64,000 bases of DNA from Bacteroides eggerthii (GCF_025146565.1 NZ_CP102258.1:1644001-1708000); one strand, 5' to 3'. Positions 1 to 9,350 are shown, counted from the stretch's first letter. Notes: a model not told the origin generated them from the letters alone. Translations and numbers: made by a program.

Positions 1-112
1 AGACTGCGAAGCCGGTCTACTCTTCTTTATCTTTATCTTTATCTATCTATTATTTTACCCGTATTTTTTTACTTCTCTCTATATATTAGAATGTGCATAA
101 AAAAAACTGGGT
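1..112 (+). repeat. Structured repeat, copy 1 (two hairpins)
   Basis: A short hairpin at 1-18 (AGACT/GGTCT, with a T.G pair) is followed by a pyrimidine-rich linker with TCTTTA repeats. A second, long hairpin follows: ACCCG at 57-61 faces TGGGT at 108-112, and a T-run at 64-70 faces an A-run at 99-106. The loop contains CTTCTC and TATATATTAGA. A matching copy lies at 9545-9662. The T.G and G.T pairs here become C-G and G-C there, so pairing is preserved if a plus-strand RNA is read. No function is known to me. The repeat may extend left of the window. Confidence 0.6.
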
Positions 113-614
113 AATTTTTTTTATTTTCTCTCTAAAATCCCAATCTCTAGAAAGCAATAAAGAAGAACTTTCTGAACTACGCCAAGACAAAAAGCCCTTC
201 AAGTACAAAAACTCAAATTGTAGTATTAATTAAACTATTCTATTATGGAATTTCACAACTCCCTGACAAAGATATCAATAATATTAAAATAAGCCAACAA
301 AAAAAATGCCGGTTTTATTCTCCCACATAGACAACTTGAATATCCATCATTTGGAAAACTGGAGAGATATCAGTGGGGGAAATTGACGGCGGCGGTGAAT
401 ATATCCTGATTTCGTATTATCTTTGTGCCATCGAAACTCTCTCTACATAACAATAGCAATAGAACTACTGTCGATATGCTCTGTCCGGTGATGGATGGGG
501 CATATTTTATCGAGTGATGTGTATTGGGAGATACAGGTCATGAGTTTTTTATATCAGAACAAGGAAGTGCCGTAACCTTTCTTCAGCGGATAAATCTTAT
601 ATTTGCACCGAAAA
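113..614. other. Non-coding stretch before the first gene
   Basis: I see no convincing gene here. It is AT-rich. Near its right end TATATTTG (598-605) fits the Bacteroides -7 box TAnnTTTG and could drive the gene that starts at 615 or 627. Confidence 0.4.
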
Positions 615-863
615 ATGGATGGCAGTATGATAGGAAAAGAAAGTTGCCGGTTTGACGAGGAGTCTGTAAGGGATATTGTCCGCTGGGCATTGACGGCACA
701 ACTTCCCCAAGAAATATATATTGATTCGGAGCATATAACGGATGTATGTGAATATGTAAAGACAAGTATCCGGGAAATAAACTTATATTATCCCAACCCT
801 TTATACAATTCAGCCATCATCCGGTTATATAGGCTCAAGGATTTTGTGGAGGGTATCCCATAG
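615..863 (+). CDS. Small conserved-looking hypothetical protein
   Basis: An 82-aa acidic soluble protein. I recognise this type from Bacteroides mobile elements but know no function. After a short head with the motif KESCRFDEE it continues as a helical domain with a DIVRWAL segment, an EIYIDSEHITDVCEY stretch and a C-terminal NPLYNSAIIRLYRLKDFVE segment. Two ATG codons are possible, at 615 and 627. The -7-like box at 598-605 would put the transcript start around 610, which favours 627. The gene converges with the small minus-strand ORF ending at 877. Confidence 0.65.
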   Translation: MDGSMIGKESCRFDEESVRDIVRWALTAQLPQEIYIDSEHITDVCEYVKTSIREINLYYPNPLYNSAIIRLYRLKDFVEGIP

Positions 864-876
864 CAGGCTGTTTTTA

Positions 877-1020
877 TCACGCCAGCATAACCGGAAGCCT
901 GACATATCCCTTACCTTTGTTTAGCCATGATAACATATCTCCAATAATAAATCCAATTTCTTGTCCGGTCAGTGATGATAGGATGAGAGTTTTTTGTATG
1001 ATTTCATTTGCATATTTCAT
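877..1020 (-). CDS. Small hypothetical protein (47 aa)
   Basis: A 47-aa frame from an ATG at 1020 to a TGA at 877-879. It reads like a real protein: an amphipathic N-terminal part (MKYANEIIQKTLILSS), a segment LTGQEIGFIIGDMLSWL and a basic tail. It lies tail to tail with the gene ending at 863, only 13 bases apart. I know no family for it. A short chance ORF remains possible. Confidence 0.4.
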   Translation of the reverse strand: MKYANEIIQKTLILSSLTGQEIGFIIGDMLSWLNKGKGYVRLPVMLA

Positions 1021-1906
1021 CTGAATATCCTAACTTTCAGACATAGATTTAGAAGTTGTATTCAAGGGTAGTCAGAGCCGGTATTTGTTTTTTCAAGAGG
1101 ATAAATCATCATAATAAACTGTTTCATTTTTGCTGACTTCCCTTATGAATTGTGTGTATACATCCGGTTTTCATCTCAATATATGGATACAATGTGTTTG
1201 AGTAGTATTTTATGCCCGTTCTGCCAGTGATGACAGGACGGGTATTTGCTTATCTCATCCGGTTGCCTTATCTTTGAGGAAATTTGATCAATAAACGTTT
1301 TGATTTTTAGCTAATGATAAAACACAGCCCGGGAATATTATTGGTTCGTGAGGATATTCGCTAATTTCAAATCGGACTGTCTTTCTCACTCTATAAAAAA
1401 TAAAAAGCCTTCCAAAATATGATGGCACTACCGGGAAGAGATGTAACCGTAACCATTATGCACCATTATCCGGAAGGCTTGGATGGATAGAACGGAAACC
1501 ATGTGTGGAATGTTCTGAGAAGTTCTCCATTGTCAATACCAGTCCATATCTGACATAGTATTCCATGAACCAAACTTGTCTTTTTTGTATATTATAATCT
1601 TAGATAATTTTTGTAATAGCTCAATCTATTTAATATCAGGCTTTAAGCAACTATGCTACTTTTGTAAAAATAACAGATAGACAATGAATGCACGTGTCGT
1701 ATACTGGAACCACGATTAGGGAACATGACATTATTTATTTTGAAGATATGGCTGTATCTCTTTTCTGTAAGGGGTGGAAAGTTTGTTTGTCTTCCCATCT
1801 CCTACATCAAGAGAGTTCAGTAATAGGATTTTTTATTATATGATATTGCCATTGATACGGTTTATATGCATATATTTGCATTGGATTCAGACTATTTGCA
1901 TATGAT
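1021..1906. other. Non-coding stretch with two hairpins
   Basis: No convincing gene. A hairpin at 1214-1241 pairs CCCGTTCTG with CAGGACGGG. A second, larger one pairs AAGCCTTCC at 1405-1413 perfectly with GGAAGGCTT at 1472-1480, closing a 58-base loop. A TTTGC/TATTTG-rich stretch at 1870-1900 probably holds the promoter of the next gene. Confidence 0.45.
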
Positions 1907-2284
1907 ATGAAAAGAACAATGTACGTTGGAATGCTTTGTCTGGTACTGTCAGTAATGCAGGGGTGTCAAAGTACCAAAAATACAGTCATGACCGGGGTAG
2001 TGGATAACAGACAGGAAGAGGTCCTTCTTACGGTCGCGTCGGAAACACGCATCGGGTACGGGGTAGGTCCAATGGCCTGTCTGCTTGTCAAGCATGAGCC
2101 GGCAGAAAAATGGCAGTATATGTATTCGGAAATCAAGGGATTCAACTATGAACCCGGGTATGAATACAGATTGCTTGTGCTTCGGGTAGAGCATGAGAAT
2201 CCTCCCCAAGACACTTCCAGATATATGTTTGAGCTGATAAAGGTGTTGTCAAAAGAAAAAAAAGGGTCTGCCGGTCTGCCATAA
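1907..2284 (+). CDS. DUF4377-type lipoprotein
   Basis: A 125-aa exported lipoprotein: basic start, hydrophobic core and a lipobox ending VMQGC, so Cys20 would be lipidated. The mature part contains YEPGYEYRLLVLRVE, followed by an FELIKVLSKEK ending, which matches the DUF4377 signature of small Bacteroides lipoproteins, often seen next to META/HslJ domains. Function is unknown; the family is thought to sit in the envelope. It converges with the patatin gene, leaving only 16 bases between stop codons. Confidence 0.75.
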   Translation: MKRTMYVGMLCLVLSVMQGCQSTKNTVMTGVVDNRQEEVLLTVASETRIGYGVGPMACLLVKHEPAEKWQYMYSEIKGFNYEPGYEYRLLVLRVEHENPPQDTSRYMFELIKVLSKEKKGSAGLP

Positions 2285-2300
2285 ATTTTAGAATGTCGTG

Positions 2301-3182
2301 TTAAAGGAGGCTTTTGTCACCCCATCCTTGATGTCCCTGCCGGTTTTCCTCTATAAACCGTCTCCCCTCCTCAAGACCTTCCCAATAGAGCCGCTCCAAC
2401 TTTCTTATGTCTGTCGTTGTACGGGTGACATTCATCCGTTTTTGAGGACGTATCACCCGGACTTTTCCTTTACTCTCCAATTCTTCAACATAGTCAAGCT
2501 GTTCATTGTATAGCTTATAGCGTAATATGAGCTTTCGGCGTATCTCAGGGTATTTTCGTAGGAGGAATGCAGGAAGATTGAAGTCCCTTTGCGGCTTCCG
2601 GTATCCCTTGTTTCGCGTCAGTATCACCACATTGTCAATATATCCTTCATTTATTGTATGAAGTAAGGGGATGGAATCGCATACGCCTCCGTCTGTCATG
2701 GGAATTCCATCTAAATGTTTAACGGGACACATGACGGGAAGGGAGCCGGAAGCCTCGCAGATATCAAGAACTCTGTCCTTGTCACTTTTTTCCTCAAAAT
2801 ATTCGGCCTCTCCGGTAAGGCAGTTGCTCGTGACCATGACAAAACGCTCTCGGGAAGCACTGTATGTCCTGAAATCAAGAGGAAACGTCTGTTCGGGATA
2901 CGTACGTATAAGCCACTCCAGGTCAATGTATCCTTTTCCTTTTAGAAAGTGTCCGATTCCTACATAAGCGTGCTCTTTCAGCGAAAGGATATTGCAATGG
3001 AAAGCCCGTTTCGGCTGGCGCGCAATATAGGACAATCCATTGATTGCCCCTGCCGACACTCCTATCGCATATGGGAAAAACAAGTTGCCTTCCATAAAAG
3101 CGTCAAGTACCCCTATGGTGAATGCGCCCCGCAATCCACCTCCTTCCAGAACAAGTCCGGATTTGTCTGTATTCATGTTCAA
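2301..3182 (-). CDS. Patatin-like phospholipase
   Basis: A 293-aa cytoplasmic-type serine lipid acyl hydrolase of the bacterial patatin family (YjjU/RssA-like). Visible in order: the oxyanion loop GGGLRG at about residues 14-19, the nucleophile elbow GVSAG with Ser43, and the catalytic Asp in TDGG at about 164. The Ser-Asp dyad is therefore complete. A basic C-terminal region follows (RKLILRYKLY). Length is normal for this group. The natural substrate cannot be told from the sequence. TTTATTTGC just upstream on the minus strand (around 3200) could be its promoter, and a G9 tract lies about 115 bases upstream of the start. Confidence 0.85.
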   Translation of the reverse strand: MNMNTDKSGLVLEGGGLRGAFTIGVLDAFMEGNLFFPYAIGVSAGAINGLSYIARQPKRAFHCNILSLKEHAYVGIGHFLKGKGYIDLEWLIRTYPEQTFPLDFRTYSASRERFVMVTSNCLTGEAEYFEEKSDKDRVLDICEASGSLPVMCPVKHLDGIPMTDGGVCDSIPLLHTINEGYIDNVVILTRNKGYRKPQRDFNLPAFLLRKYPEIRRKLILRYKLYNEQLDYVEELESKGKVRVIRPQKRMNVTRTTTDIRKLERLYWEGLEEGRRFIEENRQGHQGWGDKSLL

Positions 3183-3670
3183 AGCGTTTTGATTTGCAAA
3201 TAAAGGATTTTTTTTGATTTACAGAAAAGTTTTTCGCTCATATTTCTATGAAATTCACATTCCGTCGCTTCCGGTTCTGAGCATCACTTGTTTTTTTGGG
3301 GGGGGGAATCCATGATATTGGCAGTTCTTTGAAAATCAGGAATATTGAAAGCGGGAGACTCATAAAAGAACTCCCGCTCATTATTTCTATGGCAATTTTA
3401 GGAAGTCGGTCAAATTGAAACGGTGCATGATTTTACGTGCCTGTCCATTTTTATTTCCAGTGTCCCTGTTATCTCTCCAAAATCTTGAGAAGAATGAGGG
3501 AAGTCCCCACGTTGATGTCGATACGGAATCTTATACTATCCGTGTTTATATTGCCTCTATATTTTAATTATCAGCTGCCTGGATACATCCTCTTTTTTCA
3601 AATGGCAATGTGTTAGTTGCCGATTATTTCATACTTTTGTCAATAGACCACTGTTATAAAGTTCTATAAT
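3183..3670. other. Intergenic region with G9 tract and hairpin
   Basis: The divergent space between the patatin and the phosphodiesterase-like gene. It holds an uninterrupted run of nine G preceded by seven T (3291-3306) and a perfect hairpin pairing AGCGGGAG at 3350-3357 with CTCCCGCT at 3371-3378. No gene is seen. Confidence 0.6.
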
Positions 3671-4410
3671 ATGTATAAAAAGAGGATTCTAACCGTATTA
3701 TTACCGACAATGCTCTTTGTATGGGTGGGAGTTGATTCTATTAATGGAGTATGTTGGATGATTTTCAGGAAAAAATATGGCTGCACCGTTGTGACTCACT
3801 GGAAAAGCTTCATGAGCTGGATGCCAAGTACCCAAATGTGGAGGTGGATGTCGTTTTCAGGAAGGACGGAACATTTGATGTAACCCATGATGTCAACACG
3901 AGTTTTAGTCTTGTGATAGATCCCTATTTTTCACATATGGAGAAAACAGACGGCAAAATGTGGATGGGTATCAAGAATCTGGAGCAGGAAAACAAGACGG
4001 AAATGCTGTCAGAATTGGAAAAGCTTGTCGGGTTTTGTCATATCGGAAAAGACAACCTGATTGTTGAAAGCAGAAATTTGGAAGCCTTGAGGCTTTTCAC
4101 GAAAAACGGGTATTATACATCCTATTATGTTCCTTTTGACAAACCGGAGAAAATAAGCGAGGAGGAATGTAACTCCTGTATCTCTATACTGCAAAAAATT
4201 GTTGATGGGAAAGCGGTCTGTGCATTGTCATTCCCCTGCTGGTGGTATTCCACCATAAAAGAAAGACTGCACCGCTCCATTGATTTGCTGACCTGGAGGC
4301 ACAGGACGAGCAAGTTCATGCTGTTGGCTTCACCCAGAGGGAGACAGATGCTGAAAGATGACCAGCTGGAAGTCATATTGGTCAAGGAAAAAGGGAGCCA
4401 TCACAGATAA
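3671..4410 (+). pseudogene. Frameshifted phosphodiesterase-like protein
   Basis: The body (in frame from ATG 3751, 219 aa) begins KIWLHRCDSLEKLHEL, then NVEVDVVFRKDGTFDVTHD. This resembles the start of glycerophosphodiester phosphodiesterase/FAM151-like TIM barrels (HR near the start, then ExDV, then THD). A good signal peptide, MYKKRILTVLLPTMLF, lies at 3671 in a different frame. The body frame has a stop at 3742-3744, so the two can only join through an indel around 3745-3750, consistent with loss of one base. Either the gene is broken or the body is made without export. Substrate unknown. Confidence 0.5.
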
Positions 4411-4593
4411 AGTAAACGGAACCTGTGGACAAGTCTTGACTATTACAATGTATGACAAGAGGGAACGGTTTTATAATCAATAGTTAAGAGAGAATTTCCA
4501 TAAGATTTACACATTATGTATTCTTAATTGTCTACTGCTAATAATTGGGTAATTGCTACAGTACCGAATGAGAATACCCGGTCAAAACCGTTT

Positions 4594-5425
4594 TCACAGT
4601 GTTACCGTATAGATTACTCCCTCCAGGAATTTTCCTGATGTCGGTCTTATCAGATATTTGCGGGGAAGCAGCTGTCCCATGAAAGCAACTTCCACCAGAT
4701 AAACGGGGACATCGGCTGGTACCATCACTGGGGCGGTGGTTGTCAGACCGGCTTTGTCAAGTGTGATGTCCACCGTATTGTTGCCGTAGGTAACCGCACC
4801 AGTTTCCAGATTCATGGAGCCGGTATTTCTTACATTTAGAATTTTGATACTTGAAAGCAGGGTACCCAAAGCCGAGACATTAAGCTGTATTTGCGTTAGC
4901 TTGTGCTTGAAGGTAATCGGTATGGCCGTTCCGGGAGAATAGCTTCCACCGGCAACGCTGGCACCATGCATGATGTCCTCCTGTCCTGTAAGGGTGAAAT
5001 TGAAAGTGGGAGCTGTCCCGTTTCCGGGAGGGGTGATGTAGCTGGTTCCGTTCGTAGCTGTGGTACGTGGATAATAACCGTAAAAGATGACTTTATGCCC
5101 TCCTGCCGGATAGTATAATGGAGGCGAGAAAGTGAGTTCATTTCCACTTATACCGGCAGGAGCTACATTGTTCAATAAAGGGGAAGTTGTCCAGGGAAAT
5201 GTACCGGAAGTTCCACTTTCCGCCACTTCATAGATTCCCAAAGAACCGACACTGATATCGTTGATACTGTTGACGATGGACCTTGTGTGGGGGGGCTTCC
5301 ACAATGGCAAGGTGGATTGGGGAGGGGTACCCTTCACTGTTGAAAGATACTTCCTCCATATCACTGCCGCAACTTACGGATAACAGCGGCATTATTACTA
5401 TGAGTATTCGGGTGGAGAACTTCAC
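4594..5425 (-). pseudogene. Fimbrillin-like lipoprotein, frameshifted at a C7 tract
   Basis: The body (minus, below 5295) has the look of the fimbrillin/Mfa-like family: LYYPAGGHKVIFYGYYPR, a HKLTQIQLNV motif and a C-terminal beta-rich domain. The N-terminus is in another frame: a GTG start at 5425, hydrophobic segment, lipobox LLSVSC, then SDMEEVSFNSEGYP. The frames meet at a seven-C tract (5289-5295 on the plus strand as G7); six C would join them perfectly. This is compatible with slipped-strand phase variation, a fixed mutation or a sequencing error. The gene follows the paralogue at 5452-6333 in tandem, so the two probably form one operon for surface fimbria or adhesin subunits. Confidence 0.65.
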
Positions 5426-5451
5426 TGTCGGAATGTGTATTATAGGATGAA

Positions 5452-6333
5452 TTACTGCACAACAGACGCCCCCGTTCCTCCGGTAACCCATGGCGTGACG
5501 ATCGCGGAGACTATAATACCTTTGGGGGTAAAAGTCAGTATGATATTGTGGGCCTTTCCTGTTTCCGTATTTAAGTTTACCGTTACGTTAGGATAGGTCA
5601 CTCCACCCGCAACGATGTCCATCACCACATTCGTGGCGCCGCTTTTTACCATCGGATAGATTGTGGCTGTAGTACCGGGGTCAGCACTGATGGCATACGA
5701 ACCGGTGAAAGTGATGCCGGCACCTGCCGGATTGTAAGAGACGGTACCGTCGTTGATATTAAGCGAGGCGGGAGTCTGCTGGTTTTTGAGGGTAATACTG
5801 GTTACGGTTTTTCCGGTAGCGGGAAATCCTGTACCTGCCTTAAAGGTGAATTGCAACTGGGTCAGCAGATGGTTGAAAGTGAAAGCCAGTGCTCCGCCTG
5901 TTGTTTTGTTCCCGCTGGCTTCGCCTGAAATCATCACGTCATTGGAACCGTCTGTTTCCGAGAATGTGACAGTGTTGCCGGATAGCGTTCCTTGGGGATA
6001 GTACCCCTTGATATGGACTGTACTGCCGTCAGCGGGGTAGTATTGCGCGGGGGTGAGTGAAAAGGTGGCGGAGGCTGTGGTCGAAGCGGTAAAGGTGCCG
6101 GCTGCGGTCCACAAGTTGGTGCTATAGTCTCCGCCGCTTGCAGAAGCTATGAAACCGGCAGTGACAGATTGGCCGGTGTTGATCGGGCCTCTTGTCTGGA
6201 TACCTGAGACACCTGCACTTGCCATGATTTCAACGGGGTATTCGTTTGGAGGAGAAGTACATTCATTCTCTTCATCGGTACTGCAACCTGCCATAAGGGT
6301 TGCAGTCATTGTCATTAGTATAAACTTTTTCAT
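5452..6333 (-). CDS. Fimbrillin family lipoprotein
   Basis: A 293-aa exported lipoprotein (MKKFILMTMTATLMAGC, Cys17 lipidated). The mature part has the pattern of fimbrillin A/Mfa-like proteins: a first domain with AQYYPADGSTVHIKGYYP, an FNHLLTQLQFTFKAG motif, and a second beta domain ending VNLNTETGKAHNIILTFTPKG. Such proteins are exported as lipoproteins and assembled into fimbriae after proteolytic trimming. It is intact and is the first gene of a two-gene run with the frameshifted paralogue. It is Thr/Ser/Gly-rich. Whether it is a shaft, anchor or tip subunit cannot be told. Confidence 0.8.
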   Translation of the reverse strand: MKKFILMTMTATLMAGCSTDEENECTSPPNEYPVEIMASAGVSGIQTRGPINTGQSVTAGFIASASGGDYSTNLWTAAGTFTASTTASATFSLTPAQYYPADGSTVHIKGYYPQGTLSGNTVTFSETDGSNDVMISGEASGNKTTGGALAFTFNHLLTQLQFTFKAGTGFPATGKTVTSITLKNQQTPASLNINDGTVSYNPAGAGITFTGSYAISADPGTTATIYPMVKSGATNVVMDIVAGGVTYPNVTVNLNTETGKAHNIILTFTPKGIIVSAIVTPWVTGGTGASVVQ

Positions 6334-7217
6334 ACGTCAAGGTTTTTGCTGTTTATTAATCGTTTTAAAAAGGCTGTTATAATCAAACAGATATACTTTT
6401 GCTGTTATAACAATATAGACTGGGAAATGTTTGGTCATTTGAATTCTCTTACTTGGAAAATTTTCCCACGTTTCCCCCTATTATCGGTTTCCTCACAAAA
6501 TGGGATATTTCGGTGAAGAGTAGGTTCGTTGCGCGATACCGAACATGAATGTAATTGTTTTAGGCACAAGCGCTATAAGCCATACTTCGGCTATATCAAT
6601 TATTCGGGGCAATATGGGTGCAGATAGTATAAAACTCCGCATCGTCATCAGCACAGAGGCTTCTTTCTTTTTTTCAAGATTTTGGAAAGACGATAGGGAC
6701 ATTGGCAATAAAATGAGAGGCACGCAAAATTGTGTGCCGTTTCAATTTGGTTGACCTTCCAAAATGGGCATAAAAATAAAGAACCGGAGTTTTTTTTATG
6801 AATCTCCAGCTTTCAATATTCCTTATTTTCAGAGAACTGTCAATATGATGGATTTACAACCAAAGAGAAGTTGGTTATGTTCAAAACCGGAAGTAACAGA
6901 TAACATGGCAGTACGTTCAAGAAGGGCGGTATTACTTCTTTCTTCTCGCCTGTATATAACTGATATTACTTACGATGGAATAAAGATGACATTCCATTAA
7001 GGGCGCAAATCTCATATTCAACGTCAAGTACAAGAATAACATACAATAATAATTCTTCTTAGTTTTCTCAAGTATTTTTATTATAGAGGATTGTTTCATG
7101 AAATAATTGTGACTTTTGGTTTGTTGAAAACATAAATTAACTTTTACTTTTTTTCATACCAATTGTGATTTGCTTTTATTTTCTTATCTTTATACTCCTA
7201 ATCTCCAAGTTCACATC
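6334..7217. other. Non-coding stretch, with promoter near 7170-7195
   Basis: Only short, unconvincing frames on both strands; I recognise nothing. Near the right end, ATTTGC at about 7168-7173 and TATCTTTA at about 7188-7195 fit a Bacteroides -33/-7 promoter for the gene at 7218. Confidence 0.4.
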
Positions 7218-7496
7218 ATGAATGACAGACAACATTTTATTGACTATACATCTCTTATTCCTATTATAGGTATTTTTGTATTGATAAGAGTGACCAACGA
7301 CCAGCTTGTTACCATGGTGACCTCCCATGTGCTTTGTGGGGTACTTTTTTGTATACTGATCAGCCGAATACTGCGGGTGGAGCATATTGATGTGGTCTTG
7401 CTTTGGCTGGGCGGGATTCTGCTCTGGCTATGGTATTGGTTCCGCTTGGAATCAGGCACCGCTGTGATGGAGACCGTGGAAATAGTGGTTGGATAA
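7218..7496 (+). CDS. Small membrane protein
   Basis: A 92-aa protein with three hydrophobic spans, around residues 12-30 (SLIPIIGIFVLIRV), 34-52 (VLCGVLFCILISRIL) and 55-75 (VVLLWLGGILLWLWYWF). It is probably an inner-membrane protein of unknown function. ATG 7218 is preferred over the earlier in-frame start because a promoter-like pair lies just upstream, at 7168-7195. A broken small gene follows after 27 bases. Confidence 0.55.
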   Translation: MNDRQHFIDYTSLIPIIGIFVLIRVTNDQLVTMVTSHVLCGVLFCILISRILRVEHIDVVLLWLGGILLWLWYWFRLESGTAVMETVEIVVG

Positions 7497-7523
7497 GCCG
7501 TTCTTGCATCCTTGGGGTAAATT

Positions 7524-7721
7524 ATGGGGAAAGTCATCCGGAAATCATTTTATTTCGGGGCATATACCGACAACTACACTGGCAAGAGGGGGATCAATTA
7601 ATCTTATGACCAGTGGAGGCAAATGCTGCTTTTTCAGAGACTGCCTAATGACCTGCAAACATATCGTAACGAAACAAGGTATACTGTAGGTTTGGAAATT
7701 TTGACTTTCTATATTGGCTAA
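7524..7721 (+). pseudogene. Small gene with an in-frame stop
   Basis: One frame runs from ATG 7524 to TAA 7719 with a single internal TAA at 7599-7601. Both halves look like coding sequence: MGKVIRKSFYFGAYTDNYTG before the stop and SYDQWRQMLLFQRLPNDL after it. Without the stop it would be a 64- to 65-aa basic protein. It probably lies in the transcript of the membrane protein gene just upstream. No family recognised. A stop caused by mutation is the simplest reading. Confidence 0.45.
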
Positions 7722-7884
7722 TCGGATAACAATAAAAAACTCCCGGAAAAAGATTAGAATATTACCTGTATTATCTCTCTTTACCCGGGTTGTTATTCAG
7801 GTTGCCATACTTGTTGCTCTTTTTTCTGATTTGGGCAGGGACTATATAAAAGTCGGTCCAGTGATGATAAGATTTCTTTTCTTA

Positions 7885-8088
7885 CTACAACAGGAGTTCC
7901 CATAATTTCCTTTTCATTGTTTCCGTACTCTCGGATACGGTATAGTACAGCATAGAAGAATCTTTACTGCTTCCGACAAGCAGTATTCTCAAGGTGTCGT
8001 CTGTCAAGCTTTCAATACTGACTATATGGTTGACATTGACAAGGACATTCCCTTTCTCAACGGTCTTGAGTTCTACGAATTTCTTCAT
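7885..8088 (-). CDS. Small hypothetical protein, FlbD-like pattern
   Basis: A 67-aa protein, MKKFVELKTVEKGNVLVNVN, then HIVSIESLTDDTLRILLVG. The arrangement of a short beta strand, V-N-V-N-H-I and two further strands recalls small FlbD-like/LytTR-like beta folds found as stand-alone proteins in Bacteroides mobile DNA. This likeness is my inference and no function follows from it. A perfect 10-bp hairpin (8180-8206) lies in its upstream region. Confidence 0.5.
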   Translation of the reverse strand: MKKFVELKTVEKGNVLVNVNHIVSIESLTDDTLRILLVGSSKDSSMLYYTVSESTETMKRKLWELLL

Positions 8089-8179
8089 ATCTTTTGTGTT
8101 CTGAAGTATAGATCTAATTTCAACAGTTATGGCAATAATACGTTACAAAAATACAAAACTTCCTGGAAATATGTTAATT

Positions 8180-8206
8180 CTTATGGTATATTTTTCATAC
8201 CATAAG
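8180..8206. promoter_or_regulatory. Perfect hairpin upstream of 8088 gene
   Basis: CTTATGGTAT at 8180-8189 pairs perfectly with ATACCATAAG at 8197-8206 across a 7-base loop. It lies between the terminator of the 8268-9290 gene and the start at 8088. It could be a protein operator or a leader structure. Confidence 0.45.
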
Positions 8207-8216
8207 AAGAAAAAAT

Positions 8217-8245
8217 AAGAGGTAAGCGTTCCATATTTACCTCTT
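8217..8245 (-). terminator. Terminator of the VirE-N type gene
   Basis: AAGAGGTAA (8217-8225) pairs with TTACCTCTT (8237-8245). Read on the minus strand the stem is followed by TATTTTTTC, a good intrinsic terminator 22 bases past the stop at 8268. Confidence 0.7.
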
Positions 8246-8267
8246 TTACCAACCGATACCCTAAATC

Positions 8268-9290
8268 TTATCTGAACGGTGTATTCTCCCTCAACATCTG
8301 ATTCCTGTACACTATTCCCCGTTCTTTCTTATCATACAGTTCCATCCTTGAGACACCAAAGCTTTCACGGTTGGCATTATAGTTGTTGACTGCCATACTT
8401 TCAATGTCATTCTCAGAGATACCATGCCTGCCGAATGTACCGATGAGATATTCCAGTGCAGTATCATACAAGACACCATACAGACACAACCATTTTGCTC
8501 TAGAAAGGATGGATTTGTGTCTGTTACCATCTTCATAGCTGTCCGGATACTCTTTTCTCCATTTCCTGTCCACGTAGTTAATCAGTGTCTTGTCCTTCCA
8601 TAACCTCTGAAAACCTGTATTCCTTTCAATCTCTTCCGGCGTATGGATAAAACAACCGCCGGAACCACCATGATTATAACTCTTCGCAGCAGGTTCAGGA
8701 ATGGAAGGGTCATATTCAAAGTGGTAGGGAACCAACGTGTCTTTCCCGGGGTTGACATAGACATCAGGATCATAACTCAGGAAGAACGTGCGGCTTAGAT
8801 TATGACAACTCTTATCGAATTCATCAGTCTTTGGATATAACCTTTGCTTCACCTGCCAAAAAAGATTGTAATGATGGTCCGGGTTGGTGTTGTCATGGAT
8901 CATAGCCGCCTTCACACCTCTATTACCCGGGGAGAACCATACTGCGTAAAGATGGAGAGGATTGGTATATTGAATGAGTCTTTCCTTGAATTCTCCTGCC
9001 GCCTCATGTGACCCGAAATCATCAAAGTCAAGCACAAGAAGATTGGAATACTGGCGCAGGTTGGTCGAGTCATCGTTTCTGTAGTCGAATATTCCGGAAG
9101 GGGCTATCATGGGGAGTTTGTGTTTCTCTTCTTTGTAGGCTTTCTCTGTTGTCTGTTTTCTAACCATGTCTGTCTGCTTGGAAAGTTTGGGATTGGATGC
9201 TATAAGTTCAAGGATATGGTCGAAGTTATAATAGATCCTGCTTTTTGAATCGCTTGAATTAAAGTAGTAGCTTATGTTTTTGTTTATCAT
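8268..9290 (-). CDS. BT4734/VirE N-terminal type replication protein
   Basis: A 340-aa protein of the BT4734/BF3469 group. It carries the VirE N-terminal type domain at about residues 55-190: the motif LPMIAPSGIFDYR, then LLVLDFDDF with acidic residues, VKAAMIHDN, and CHNLSRTFFLSYDPDVYVN. The C-terminal half (about 230-340) is helical. In mobile DNA these proteins often resemble the archaeo-eukaryotic primase module and sit with replicative helicases, as here with the ATPases at 9736 and 24787. The FDD motif could be a metal-binding pair, but catalysis is inferred only. It has its own terminator at 8217-8245 and a strong leader hairpin at 9351-9383. Confidence 0.75.
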   Translation of the reverse strand: MINKNISYYFNSSDSKSRIYYNFDHILELIASNPKLSKQTDMVRKQTTEKAYKEEKHKLPMIAPSGIFDYRNDDSTNLRQYSNLLVLDFDDFGSHEAAGEFKERLIQYTNPLHLYAVWFSPGNRGVKAAMIHDNTNPDHHYNLFWQVKQRLYPKTDEFDKSCHNLSRTFFLSYDPDVYVNPGKDTLVPYHFEYDPSIPEPAAKSYNHGGSGGCFIHTPEEIERNTGFQRLWKDKTLINYVDRKWRKEYPDSYEDGNRHKSILSRAKWLCLYGVLYDTALEYLIGTFGRHGISENDIESMAVNNYNANRESFGVSRMELYDKKERGIVYRNQMLRENTPFR

Positions 9291-9350
9291 AATAGTAACT
9301 TGTTTTTATAGGTTATTCGTTTTATTGTATCGTGAACCTTCCCAGAGACC

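Noticed and set aside
24..50. Short TCTTTA tandem repeats that could look like a repeat array
   Set aside because: Only three imperfect units inside the linker of a structured repeat. No spacers, so not CRISPR.
6493..6754. Overlapping short frames on both strands (6493-6723 minus, 6545-6754 plus)
   Set aside because: No recognisable protein pattern, promoter or start site. Could be a gene relic but I cannot support it.
7403..7689. Overlapping frames after the small membrane protein (7403-7609, 7489-7689)
   Set aside because: Shadows. The interrupted frame from 7524 is the better reading.
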